63,224 nucleotides of DNA. Source: Acidobacteriota bacterium (GTDB lineage: Bacteria; Acidobacteriota; Terriglobia; Terriglobales; Acidobacteriaceae). Shown one piece after another: positions 36,052 to 44,911 of the stretch (within the stretch, counting starts at the first letter, position 1; the number at the start of each line of letters is the position of its first letter). Made by a program: the position numbers and the translations under genes. The stretch is taken from assembly GCA_021818105.1 (NCBI GenBank), contig JAKAFB010000013.1:1-63224 (forward strand), in the 5' to 3' direction. Below the pieces are notes generated by a model. It made no database searches and was not told the DNA's origin. It saw only the letters and a list, made by a program, of their open reading frames with translations.

Positions 36052-37425
36052 TCAGGAGGTAGGAGCAAGTTGCGGCTCGGCCTGCTCAAGGCTCTCATCC
36101 GCGATGGCATTGAACATCTCGTCGTTGCGGGAATACTTGAACGACGGCATCTGGCGCTGTTGCGCTTCACGCTGCTCAGCACGCGCGAGGAGAGCAAGAT
36201 CGGCCTTGGTGATGGGATGCAGGCCCCGGGCTTCAAGCCGAGCGAGGATCTCTTCCTCGCTGAGCGTGTTGCTGTCAGGTGCGTTCTTCACGAACTCGAT
36301 GGCCTTGGATGCACCGACTTCTCCATCGTGGCGGGCGATGCCTGCCAGTCCCGTGCTTGCCTTTCTAGCCCAGCCAGTGACGTAAAACCCGGGCACGACT
36401 GATTCCGTTGCCGGATTCCATACGGCATAGTGAGCCTCATTCGGGTTCGCCGGATCAGGCTCAGTGGCGTAACCCTCGGGGCCCATCGGCAAGCCAATCT
36501 TTGCATCGTGTGCATCGCCGATGGCAAAAATCAGCGTGTCAATGTCGAGCGTTACGAGGCGATCGGTCTGCACGGCCGAGGTGCTGCCGTCCGGCTTGAG
36601 GACGAGGTCGTTCTCTGCCACTTCGAGCTTGGCAATTCTGCCGTTGGCATCGGGCAGAATGGCCACGGGCGACGACAGAAATCGGAAGGAGAGACGCGGC
36701 GGCGCAAACTGGAAGCCTGGGTCGTTCAGTTTGCGGAAGTGCTCGGCGTAGATCTTCTCCGGCGAAACGTCCTGATTGCAACGTGTGCAGGGTTCCTTTA
36801 CGCGTGCAAGTTCGGCGGCCAGTTCATCGCGGTCGATATGATGCTCGACGTACTCAATCTCCTTCTCATCAAACTTGATTTCTAGCGGGCCGCGACGCGC
36901 GACGATGGTCACGCTCTCAGTTTTGCGGTCCGGCGCGTCCTGAAGCAGCCAGCGCGCAATATCGATGGCCACATTACCCATGCCGACGATAGCAATGTGC
37001 TTCCCGGTGGAGAAATCCATTCCGCTATAGGGCGGCAACTGGTTGAAGTGATACACAAAGTCCTTGGCCGCGTACACGCCTTTGGCATCTGCTCCGGGCA
37101 GACGTAGCTTACGAGCACCTTGTGCGCCACAGGCAAAGACGATAGCTGCTGGATGCATGGCCTCAAGCTCGGCCAGCGATATGTCGTAGGAATCGCCGAT
37201 GAGGATGTTGCCGAAATAGTGCACGTTGGGAAGAGCCAGAACCTGGGCAAACTGCTTGCGCAGACCAGCCTTCATTTTTTCCTTCAGAGGATAAATTCCG
37301 TATTCCGCGAGACCGCCGGGCTTGATGTCCCGGTTAAATATGAAAACGTCATAACCAGCCAATGCAATCTGCCGAGCCGCAAACATGCCCGCAGGCCCGG
37401 CTCCCACCACAAAGATGCCCTTCAA
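36052..37425 (-). CDS. FprA-like FAD/NAD(P) oxidoreductase (ferredoxin-NADP reductase type)
   Basis: A 457-residue flavoprotein. The FAD-binding motif GAGPAGMFAARQIALAGYDV sits at the very N-terminus, AEYGIYPLKEKM is typical of the adrenodoxin-reductase / GltD-like group, and an NADP-binding VGMGNVAIDIARWLL follows. The C-terminal FYVTGWARKASTGLAGIARHD is the second FAD contact. The start is TTG 37425, with a near-perfect AAGGAGGTGTCTT before it; the upstream frame extension (to 37653) is not coding-like. An inserted cysteine pair (CTRC) lies in the middle. It probably passes electrons between NADPH and a ferredoxin or similar carrier. Confidence 0.88.
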   Translation of the reverse strand: MKGIFVVGAGPAGMFAARQIALAGYDVFIFNRDIKPGGLAEYGIYPLKEKMKAGLRKQFAQVLALPNVHYFGNILIGDSYDISLAELEAMHPAAIVFACGAQGARKLRLPGADAKGVYAAKDFVYHFNQLPPYSGMDFSTGKHIAIVGMGNVAIDIARWLLQDAPDRKTESVTIVARRGPLEIKFDEKEIEYVEHHIDRDELAAELARVKEPCTRCNQDVSPEKIYAEHFRKLNDPGFQFAPPRLSFRFLSSPVAILPDANGRIAKLEVAENDLVLKPDGSTSAVQTDRLVTLDIDTLIFAIGDAHDAKIGLPMGPEGYATEPDPANPNEAHYAVWNPATESVVPGFYVTGWARKASTGLAGIARHDGEVGASKAIEFVKNAPDSNTLSEEEILARLEARGLHPITKADLALLARAEQREAQQRQMPSFKYSRNDEMFNAIADESLEQAEPQLAPTS

Positions 37426-37518
37426 AAGACACCTCCTTCTGCGCGTCCCTTGGCGCGCTGTGCTCATTCTACTCGTGTATACGCATAGGTTGTGAAGGGC
37501 GGCGGGGTGCCGACGAAG

Positions 37519-37552
37519 CTTCCGCCCGGCAGATTTTTTGACCGGGCGGAAG
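37519..37552 (-). terminator. Hairpin terminator after the GH13 gene
   Basis: CTTCCGCCCGG and CCGGGCGGAAG form an 11-bp stem with a 12-base loop, 37 bases beyond the stop of the minus-strand GH13 gene. Confidence 0.6.
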
Positions 37553-37588
37553 AGTCTTTGAGCGGTAGACACGAGGAAGCACGGCTTA

Positions 37589-40500
37589 TTAGCCGGCTTT
37601 GATTTCGCCATCTGCACCGACGTCTGAGGCGGGTCCTGGCTGTTCCGCCGCATGCGGCAGTTCTACCGCGGGAGTCGACGCGGAGGCATCTTCACCGGAT
37701 GCGTGGCTTTGCCCCATGCCGGACTTGCGAGACAGCACATCCACGCGATAACTGGCCAGAGCGGCCGTGGAAAGGGCTTCGTCTACGGTACGGCTAATCC
37801 GGTCCACTTGCGAGCGGGCGGGCGTAGTCTCACCCGCAAGCTTGAGCAGCACGGGAAGATGCAGCCACCAGAGCAGTTCTTCATAAGCCTCACGGATGAG
37901 GTAAGTGTGCCCTTCTGCATCGTGGACGCCGGTAAGCCAGCGAACGTCGGGATCAAGCCAAAGATCAGGTAACAGATCGACAACCTCATCGCCGGCTTCA
38001 ATTTCTTCGGCGGAGGGTGGCTGCGGGGTGGGCGCGGCGGCTCCAACCGGCGTCGCCGATGATACGGGCTCGGTGGCACCAGCGCCTGTGAGCAGCAGAA
38101 CCTTGATGCGTGCGGCACCGCGCCAGGCTTCTTCCCCCTCAAGGCCGAGATCGGCGAATGCACGGGCGAAGGGCTCGCGCAGGCGCAGGCGGTCAAAGAG
38201 GTCGAGCGCGACGTGCTCGGGGTGTGTTGCATCGAGTAATTCGGCGAGTTGCTGCAAGGCGCACCAGCCAAGCACGGGTCCCCAAATGGAAGTTGCGGTG
38301 AACTGTGGGCTGGCACTTGGGAGCATGCGGCGGGCCGCGACTGTCCAGGGGTGTGCCGCGAGGGCTTCCACGTCCAGGATGCGCATGGCAGCGCTTAGGC
38401 GCTGACGGAAGACCTGGCTCAAGTGCGCTAGATCGACAGGGGCCAGTGCTTCTGGAGTGCGCGATGCCCGGGTGAGAGAGAAATAGGCCATTTTCGCCGC
38501 GCGCAGGAAGGCTTCACAGCGGGCCCAAGCCTCGTCGAAGAACATGCGGCGATCATGCGCAAGTTTTCGTTCCTCCTCCGCGCCCGAGACGTGGGGATGA
38601 ACTGCAAGGTCAGCAAGCATGCGGGCAACGGACGAGTTCAAGAGCCGGATCAATGCTTCATGTACAGGCTGGAGTTCGAGATTGACGAGCTCATCTTCAA
38701 GGCTGGTGACGCCACGGCCGTTGAGGTAATCGCAAAGGCGGTCCCACGGCTTTTCTTTGCTGGGGTAGAGCTCGTGCCAATCCAGGAAGACATGGCACTG
38801 ATAGGCATGCAGGTCCAGCGTGAGACCACGCTCGGCGAGGTCGCTGGCGCGTCGGAGATACTCGAGGCCCGTAATCGAGTCGCGGTAGGCGATGATGGCG
38901 CCGGAGTTGCCGTTGATGCCCAGGCCCTCTCCAAGACGGCGCTGGCGCAATTGACCAGATGATTTATCTGCATACGCTGCGGAGTTATCGATGGTGCCAT
39001 GTGAGGTGGCGTATCGGTTGTTGTACACGACGAGAGCGCGCTCAGAGCCGTTGCGGTTTGAGTAGGCGAAGACGTCCTCGTCAACAGCGCCGGAGGGCGT
39101 GAAGAGATCGTAGAGAAGGAAGTTATTGCTCTCAGCAAAGAGCCAGCGGCGATAAAGGAGAGGCGCAATCTCACGCTGGTGACGCTCAATGAGCCAGGGG
39201 TCGGGATTCTCCTCATAACGCGGGCGCTGGTACTCCATGCCGTACTTCTCTGTGAAGCCCTCAATTTGCCCGTGGCCAAACATGGGCAGGCCGGGCAGTG
39301 TGGACATGAGCACGGCGACACCGAAACACTTGTCGCCGGTACCGAACTGGTCAATGGCGGTGCGCTCGTCAGGATTACTCATGAAGTTCACGTAGCGCTT
39401 CATGATGTCGGGATCAAACTCGAGAGTGTTCTTGATGACGGAGCGATACTCGGCATTCTTCTCGTCGCGCAGCATGTTCATGAAGGCACTGTTATAGACG
39501 CGATGCATGCCAAGTGTCCGAACGAAGTAGCCTTCCATGAGCCAGAAAGCCTCAGCAAGCAGAAGTGTGCCGGGGACTTCAGCTGCGACACGATCCACCA
39601 CCTCACGCCAGAACTCGTGGGGCATGTGCTGGTTGAACTCGGCGCTGGTCATGCCGTACTCAGCGCGCGAAGGGATGGCGCCGCTGGAACCGGGGCCAGG
39701 AAACCAAAGACGATGGAAATGGCGCTTGGCCAGGGTCATGGCAGCGTCAAAGCGAATGACTGGAAAGAGCCGGGCGACATGGAGGATGGTTTGAATGACT
39801 TGTTCGCGCACGGCGGGATTCAAATAGTCGAGTTGCGCGGTGTCATTCCAGGGGAAACTGGTGCCGTCGTTGCCGTGGTAGATGTAACGTGTTTCGCCGG
39901 TGGAGCGGTCTCGACGGCGAAAAACAACGGCAGCGTCAGTCTGCGTGAAGTAGTGATCTTCAATCTTGATCTCGACACGATTGTCGCTGGAGAGGTCAGG
40001 CCCCTCAAATGTGTAAGCCGGGTAGGGAGGATGCTGGCGCGAGATGAACCACTCAGGGTGCTCGACGACCCAGGGCGAATCGATGCCCATGTGGTTAGGC
40101 ACCATATCACTGGCAAGCCGCACATGATGGGCGAAGGCACGGTCGCGCAGATTGATATAGGCCGCTTCTCCGCCAAGGTCGTCGGCAATACGGTAGTCGT
40201 AGAGAGAGTAGGCCGAGGCAACGGCATCGGTATTGCCACAGAGCTGCTTGATGACCCGGGAAGCGCGGCTGCGCTCCCACACACCGATGAGCCAGAGGGA
40301 GTTGATGCCGCGGCGCGCGAGCAGCGCCAACTCTTCGTCGGGAATTTCATCGAGGCGAGTGATGCGGCGGCCGTATTGGCGACTTAACTGTGCCAGCCAC
40401 ACATAGGTGCTCTTGGCGATGAGCACGGTGGTGGGCATCCAGGCCGTATCCTGACTGAATTTTTCGTACTCATGTAGCTGATCGCCGAAGGACGGCACCT

Positions 40501-41380
40501 CAGATTGGCCGCCCATGCCGGGCCAATACTGCTCACCGCGCTCGCGGCGACGGCGCGCAGCCTCCTCAGCATCGGCATGGGCTTTTGCTGCGGCGGGGTT
40601 GAACTGCATCCATATGGCAAGTTCTTCCTCACGCAGGACCTCACCAGCCATGAGCAGAAATCGATCCATAGTGTCGCCCAGCAGCGGCTTCCAGAGCTTA
40701 CGGATGATCTGCAACTGTTCACTCAGCGAGCGTGGAGAACCGTTGGCAGGTGCGCGCAGCAGGTCCAAAAGGCTGATGGGTTGGGCGCCGAGTAACGGTA
40801 TGAGCGGACGCGTGGCAAAGTAGTCGCCAAACTCCTGTGTTACGGTGCGGTACACAGTCTTTTCTGCCAGCGGCGCCTCTGCAAAAAGCTCTTCAAACGG
40901 CGTAAAGGCTTCGTTGCGATTAGCGGACCAGAGGAGGAGCATTTCTTCAAGGGCCGCGGCACGATGCGGCGTGCCTTCCGTCTGTCCTGCTAGCCATTGT
41001 TGGGGGGTCTCATGGCCACGCATCACACTCAGGCCGGGGAAATGCTCCACAAATCTGAGTAAGAGGGTATCCAGATGCTGTTCGCCGACACGAGAGGCAA
41101 ACCAATCGAGGGCAGCAGTCATCACTTCGGGGTCAAACTGCTCGCGGTAACGTGCCATGAGAACGTGACTGGCCTCGTCGATAAGTCCCATGGCAAAGAG
41201 GGCGCCGGCATGAACAACGCGCTCGGGATTCTTTTCTGCCTCACGAACCTGATTCATCCGGTGAGCAAAGAAGCGGCAGGCATCGAGGTCAGCAAAGACC
41301 ACGTTCCCCGCAAAGGAGAACAACGACTCGGCAAACTGGTAGCGTTCTCGGGCTTGCAAGGATATATGAAATTCCATCAT
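37589..41380 (-). CDS. Giant GH13 (alpha-amylase superfamily) protein, 1263 residues
   Basis: The central part is a GH13 barrel. In numbering from an in-frame TTG six codons upstream: region I is DMVPNHMG near 431, the nucleophile is D551 in VIRFDAAMTLAKR, the acid/base is E616 in LLLAEAFW, and the stabilising aspartate is D677 in FMSNPDERTA. About 340 residues of helical sequence precede the barrel. After about residue 800 a further 460 residues (including ALVVYNNRYATSHG and a Pro/Ala-rich tail) follow. GH13 enzymes act on alpha-glucans; the WLIGVWERS and IYHGNDGTSFPWNDTAQLDYLNP stretches recall trehalose synthase or maltosyltransferase relatives. There is no signal peptide, so it is probably cytoplasmic. 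GGGGAG lies 10 bases before ATG 41380. The exact reaction is unknown. Confidence 0.86.
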   Translation of the reverse strand: MMEFHISLQARERYQFAESLFSFAGNVVFADLDACRFFAHRMNQVREAEKNPERVVHAGALFAMGLIDEASHVLMARYREQFDPEVMTAALDWFASRVGEQHLDTLLLRFVEHFPGLSVMRGHETPQQWLAGQTEGTPHRAAALEEMLLLWSANRNEAFTPFEELFAEAPLAEKTVYRTVTQEFGDYFATRPLIPLLGAQPISLLDLLRAPANGSPRSLSEQLQIIRKLWKPLLGDTMDRFLLMAGEVLREEELAIWMQFNPAAAKAHADAEEAARRRRERGEQYWPGMGGQSEVPSFGDQLHEYEKFSQDTAWMPTTVLIAKSTYVWLAQLSRQYGRRITRLDEIPDEELALLARRGINSLWLIGVWERSRASRVIKQLCGNTDAVASAYSLYDYRIADDLGGEAAYINLRDRAFAHHVRLASDMVPNHMGIDSPWVVEHPEWFISRQHPPYPAYTFEGPDLSSDNRVEIKIEDHYFTQTDAAVVFRRRDRSTGETRYIYHGNDGTSFPWNDTAQLDYLNPAVREQVIQTILHVARLFPVIRFDAAMTLAKRHFHRLWFPGPGSSGAIPSRAEYGMTSAEFNQHMPHEFWREVVDRVAAEVPGTLLLAEAFWLMEGYFVRTLGMHRVYNSAFMNMLRDEKNAEYRSVIKNTLEFDPDIMKRYVNFMSNPDERTAIDQFGTGDKCFGVAVLMSTLPGLPMFGHGQIEGFTEKYGMEYQRPRYEENPDPWLIERHQREIAPLLYRRWLFAESNNFLLYDLFTPSGAVDEDVFAYSNRNGSERALVVYNNRYATSHGTIDNSAAYADKSSGQLRQRRLGEGLGINGNSGAIIAYRDSITGLEYLRRASDLAERGLTLDLHAYQCHVFLDWHELYPSKEKPWDRLCDYLNGRGVTSLEDELVNLELQPVHEALIRLLNSSVARMLADLAVHPHVSGAEEERKLAHDRRMFFDEAWARCEAFLRAAKMAYFSLTRASRTPEALAPVDLAHLSQVFRQRLSAAMRILDVEALAAHPWTVAARRMLPSASPQFTATSIWGPVLGWCALQQLAELLDATHPEHVALDLFDRLRLREPFARAFADLGLEGEEAWRGAARIKVLLLTGAGATEPVSSATPVGAAAPTPQPPSAEEIEAGDEVVDLLPDLWLDPDVRWLTGVHDAEGHTYLIREAYEELLWWLHLPVLLKLAGETTPARSQVDRISRTVDEALSTAALASYRVDVLSRKSGMGQSHASGEDASASTPAVELPHAAEQPGPASDVGADGEIKAG

Positions 41381-41674
41381 CAGAATCAAGCTCCCCAATG
41401 CTGACTGCCTACGCTGGGCCCTGGCCGCACTCTGCGGTTCGGGCTCGCTTACCGCATTGTCCCACTGAAATAAGGTTTGTGCGGTTTAGAGGTAAAGTAT
41501 CACCTGAGGCGCGCATTCCGCTGCAGGGTTTTCCCTATGACAGCTGGGTCAGCTTGCTGTGGAAAAGCTCAAGCTGATTTGGCAAGGAGGCAATCGCACC
41601 CCTGGCCCTGATGCAGCGAGGACTCTTCTGCATGAGATACGTACAGCCAGGTGGCGCGGTTTGAGTGAATCAGT
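41381..41674. other. Intergenic region between the GH13 gene and the efflux operon
   Basis: No gene is seen. It holds an 8-bp perfect inverted repeat, TCAGCTTG / CAAGCTGA with a 13-base loop (41549-41577). This lies about 100 bases downstream of the last permease and may be a weak terminator of the efflux operon. Confidence 0.4.
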
Positions 41675-42808
41675 TTAATCCAATGATTTGCGGAAGCGGA
41701 GAACGGAAATGGTAAGGAGTCCCAGTCCCAGGCCGGCCATGGCGCCCATCTGCGGCCAGAGGATGTCCATACCGACCCCTTTGAGATAGGTACCACGCAG
41801 CACTACGAGGAAATAGCGCAGAGGATTGGCATAGGTGGCGAGTTGAAGCCAATGCGGCATGGTACTTATCGGAAACCCGAAACCGGAAAAAGTTACAGCT
41901 GGCATGATGAAGAAGAAAGATGTCACGAGAGCCTGCTGCTGCGTGGTGCATGCTGTGGATGTAAGCAGGCCTACGCCTAACATGCAGAGGATGAACAAGA
42001 CGGCTCCCGTAACGAGGACCAGCACATTGCCCCGGAACGGGACGTGGAACCAGAGAGACCCGACGAGAGCGATTAGCCCAACATCGAAGAGCCCGATGAG
42101 AAAGAATGGCAAAGTCTTGCTGAGAATAAACTCCGCCGGAGTAATGGGCGTGACCATAATCTGCTCAAGTGTCCCTATTTCGCGCTCTCGCACGACACCG
42201 AACGCCGTCAAGGTGATGACGAGGACGAGAGTGAGACTGCCGATGATGCCGGGAACAAAGAACCATCGGCTGAGCAGTCTGGGGTTATACCACGGCCGCG
42301 ACTCCAACTGTACAGACGGCATCACCTCAACTATCTGTGGAGCAATACGGTAAATGCGGGCGCGCTGGACCTCCTGGGCATAACCAAGCGCGATTTGCGA
42401 GACATAGCTTGCAGCAAGAAAGGCGCTATTGGAGTTGGTTGCGTCCACGATGACCTGCAATGGCGCCACCTGTCCACCAAGCAAGGCCTGGGCGAATCCA
42501 GCGTGAATCTCCAGGCCAACAATGGCCTTGCCATCTTCAATCATGGCGCTGAGTTCCTGAGAGCTGTTTGCCTGATTTTCTACTTCGAAATAGGGGCTGG
42601 ACTTGAAGCGCGAGATCAGTTCGCGGCTTTGCTGACTGTGGTCGAAATCCACGACAACCGTGGGAACATGATGAATCTCATAGTTTGCGGCATAGCCGAA
42701 GACCATCATCTGAATGATGGGAGGAACGATCAGAATGAAGCGTGTCCGCTTGTCGCGGAAGACCTGAATGAACTCTTTGATGATCATCTGCCTCATGCGC
42801 GAGAACAT
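41675..42808 (-). CDS. ABC-2 type permease (second of pair)
   Basis: A 377-residue membrane component of an ABC exporter (YhhJ/YbhR-like). One N-terminal helix (RFILIVPPIIQMMVFGYAANY) is followed by a large periplasmic domain with DFDHSQQSRELI, then five membrane helices. The conserved VREREIGTLEQIMVTPITPAEFILSK cytoplasmic coupling segment lies among them. A strong ribosome binding site (AAAGGAGG) precedes ATG 42808, 13 bases after the previous permease stop. It is the last gene of the seven-gene efflux operon and likely pairs with the preceding permease as a heterodimer. Confidence 0.92.
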   Translation of the reverse strand: MFSRMRQMIIKEFIQVFRDKRTRFILIVPPIIQMMVFGYAANYEIHHVPTVVVDFDHSQQSRELISRFKSSPYFEVENQANSSQELSAMIEDGKAIVGLEIHAGFAQALLGGQVAPLQVIVDATNSNSAFLAASYVSQIALGYAQEVQRARIYRIAPQIVEVMPSVQLESRPWYNPRLLSRWFFVPGIIGSLTLVLVITLTAFGVVREREIGTLEQIMVTPITPAEFILSKTLPFFLIGLFDVGLIALVGSLWFHVPFRGNVLVLVTGAVLFILCMLGVGLLTSTACTTQQQALVTSFFFIMPAVTFSGFGFPISTMPHWLQLATYANPLRYFLVVLRGTYLKGVGMDILWPQMGAMAGLGLGLLTISVLRFRKSLD

Positions 42809-42821
42809 TGCCCCCTCCTTT

Positions 42822-43955
42822 CTACATGAGCCGCTTATGAAATGACCGCGTCGCCAGGATGGCCAATAGGATGGTGAAGATGGCGAGCGGAATGAGATCT
42901 GCGTAAAGCAGAGCCAAGGGAGAGCCCTTGAGGAAGATTTTCTTCAAAACCGTGACGTAATAGCGTGCGGGAATGATGTGTGTGATCACCTGCAATGGTT
43001 TTGGCATTTGCTCAATGGCAAATAGAAAACCGGATAACAGGAATGCAGGAAGAAACGTGATTAGCAGCGCAATCTGGCTGGCAACAAACTGGCCCTTGGC
43101 AAGAACGGAGATGAAGAATCCCATGGAGAGCACAACAATCAGAAACATCGCAGAACTGCCCATGAGCGTAAGAAATGATCCACGAAAAGGAATCTTGAAC
43201 CAGTAAATAGCAACAAGAGCACCGAGAATCGTTTCGACCATGCCGAGGACGAAATATGGCACCAGCTTGCCGACCATTATTTCCGTTGCCGTAACGGGCG
43301 TGGCAATAAGCTGTTCCATAGTGCCACGCTCCCACTCGCGTGCGATGGTGAGTGATGTGAGGAACGCACCGATGACCGACATGACAAGAGCAAGCACGCC
43401 GGGGATGATGAAGGCACTGCTTTCGAGATCCTCGTTGTACCAGGTACGTATCTCCACGTTCATGGTGGCGGGTTGCAAAGCAACGCCATGGGACCGCAAC
43501 CAGTTGATCTGGATCCGGGTTGAGTAGGTCTGTACGACGCTTTGAACATATCCTGTAAGCACGTTAGCAGTGTTGTCATCGCTTGCATCGACAATCGCCT
43601 GAACAGAGACTGGCCCTCCCTCGCGTAGACGCTGGGAGAAATTCCATGGAATGACAACTCCCATGCGGGCGTCTCCGTCGTCGATTGCTCTTGTGAGATC
43701 GTGATAGTTGCTCACGACGCGGACTACGTTGAAGTAACGGCTGGCCTGCAAATGCTTGAGCAGATCCTGGCTCTGCTGGGTACCGTCGCAATCATAGACA
43801 AAGACAGGAAGCCCCTTGAGATCGAGATTCACGCCATAGCCAAAAAGCAAGATAAGAATGACAGGCATCATGATGACAATGGCCAGGCTGTGCGGATCAC
43901 GCATAATCTGCACTACCTCCTTGCGTGCCATCACTAGCATGCGAGTCAAGCTCAT
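42822..43955 (-). CDS. ABC-2 type permease (first of pair)
   Basis: A 377-residue protein with the same architecture as its downstream neighbour: an N-terminal helix (LAIVIMMPVILILLFGYGVNL), a periplasmic domain (VYDCDGTQQSQDLLKHL) and five further helices. The coupling segment is AREWERGTMEQLIATPVTATEIMVGK. It belongs to the YhhJ/YbhS-like group of ABC-2 exporters. Its ATG overlaps the stop of the ATPase gene by four bases (ATGA), with AGGAG upstream inside that gene. Equal length to its neighbour suggests an old duplication. Confidence 0.92.
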   Translation of the reverse strand: MSLTRMLVMARKEVVQIMRDPHSLAIVIMMPVILILLFGYGVNLDLKGLPVFVYDCDGTQQSQDLLKHLQASRYFNVVRVVSNYHDLTRAIDDGDARMGVVIPWNFSQRLREGGPVSVQAIVDASDDNTANVLTGYVQSVVQTYSTRIQINWLRSHGVALQPATMNVEIRTWYNEDLESSAFIIPGVLALVMSVIGAFLTSLTIAREWERGTMEQLIATPVTATEIMVGKLVPYFVLGMVETILGALVAIYWFKIPFRGSFLTLMGSSAMFLIVVLSMGFFISVLAKGQFVASQIALLITFLPAFLLSGFLFAIEQMPKPLQVITHIIPARYYVTVLKKIFLKGSPLALLYADLIPLAIFTILLAILATRSFHKRLM

Positions 43956-44911
43956 GATTCTCGCTCCTGTTGCCGGCCGCGTTCTGTTGTCAGAGAGACG
44001 AACACATCTTCCAGACTGGGGCGGATCCTCTCAATGCGGCTTATCGTAATGCCTTTAGCTTCCAGGTGAGATCGCAGGTGCGGGCCAGCAGCTTCCACGT
44101 TCTTGACCACCAAGTGCAAGGCATTGCCAAAGACAGCTGCGTCATGTACATCAGGGAGAGAGTGCACTGCATCCAAGGCCGGGCCAAGTGGCGCACATTC
44201 CAGTAGCAGGAGCTCGCCGCGCATTGCATCTTGCTTGAGTTCGGTGGGCGTACCGAGAGAGACAATTTTTCCGCGATCGATGAGGGCGAGTCGATTGCAG
44301 TACTCGGCCTCCTCCATATAGTGAGTCGTCACGAAGACCGTGACACCCTCTTCTGCCATCTGATGAATGAGTTCCCAGAAACGACGACGAGATACAGGAT
44401 CGACACCGGAGGTTGGCTCGTCAAGAAAGATGATGGGGGGACGATGTAAGACGGCGCAACCAAGCGCCAGTCTCTGCTTCCATCCACCGGGCAAGGTACC
44501 TGTAATCAGTGTCTGCTGGCCTTCGAGCCCTGCCATTTCAAGCGCCCATGCGACTCTGCTATGTAGTTCGTTCCGCGCTACGCTGTATAGACCGGCAAAC
44601 AGACGAATGTTTTCTATTACCGTGAGATCGTTGTAGAGGGAAAACTTCTGTGACATGTAGCCAATGTGTTGACGCACCTGCTCCGGCCTGTGTGATACAT
44701 CGTAGCCAGCTACGGTCGCGCGCCCGCCCGTGGGACGTAATAGCCCGCAAAGCATGCGGATGGTGGTGGACTTGCCTGCACCGTTGGGACCAAGAAAGCC
44801 GAAGACCTCTCCCATGCGCACCTGCAGACTGATCCGATCCACTGCGACAAAGGTTCCGAATCGCTTAAGAAGATTTTCAATGACCACCGCATTGGCAGCC
44901 GTCTCAACCAT
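43952..44911 (-). CDS. ABC transporter ATPase (second of pair)
   Basis: A 319-residue nucleotide-binding subunit. Walker A is GPNGAGKSTTIRML, the Q-loop is in YMSQKFSLYNDLTV, Walker B is IIFLDEPTSGVDPVSRR, and the H-loop is FVTTHYME. The signature reads LPGGWKQRLALG, while most relatives have LSGGMKQR. The start is ATG 44911, which overlaps the end of the upstream ATPase gene by 8 bases; the open frame upstream to 45043 is antisense-like and not conserved. The C-terminal domain resembles YbhF/CcmA-type ATPases of drug exporters. Confidence 0.92.
   Translation of the reverse strand: MVETAANAVVIENLLKRFGTFVAVDRISLQVRMGEVFGFLGPNGAGKSTTIRMLCGLLRPTGGRATVAGYDVSHRPEQVRQHIGYMSQKFSLYNDLTVIENIRLFAGLYSVARNELHSRVAWALEMAGLEGQQTLITGTLPGGWKQRLALGCAVLHRPPIIFLDEPTSGVDPVSRRRFWELIHQMAEEGVTVFVTTHYMEEAEYCNRLALIDRGKIVSLGTPTELKQDAMRGELLLLECAPLGPALDAVHSLPDVHDAAVFGNALHLVVKNVEAAGPHLRSHLEAKGITISRIERIRPSLEDVFVSLTTERGRQQERES

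Noticed and set aside
39179..40387. 402-codon plus-strand frame inside the GH13 gene
   Set aside because: It is antisense to the conserved GH13 catalytic core and therefore a shadow.
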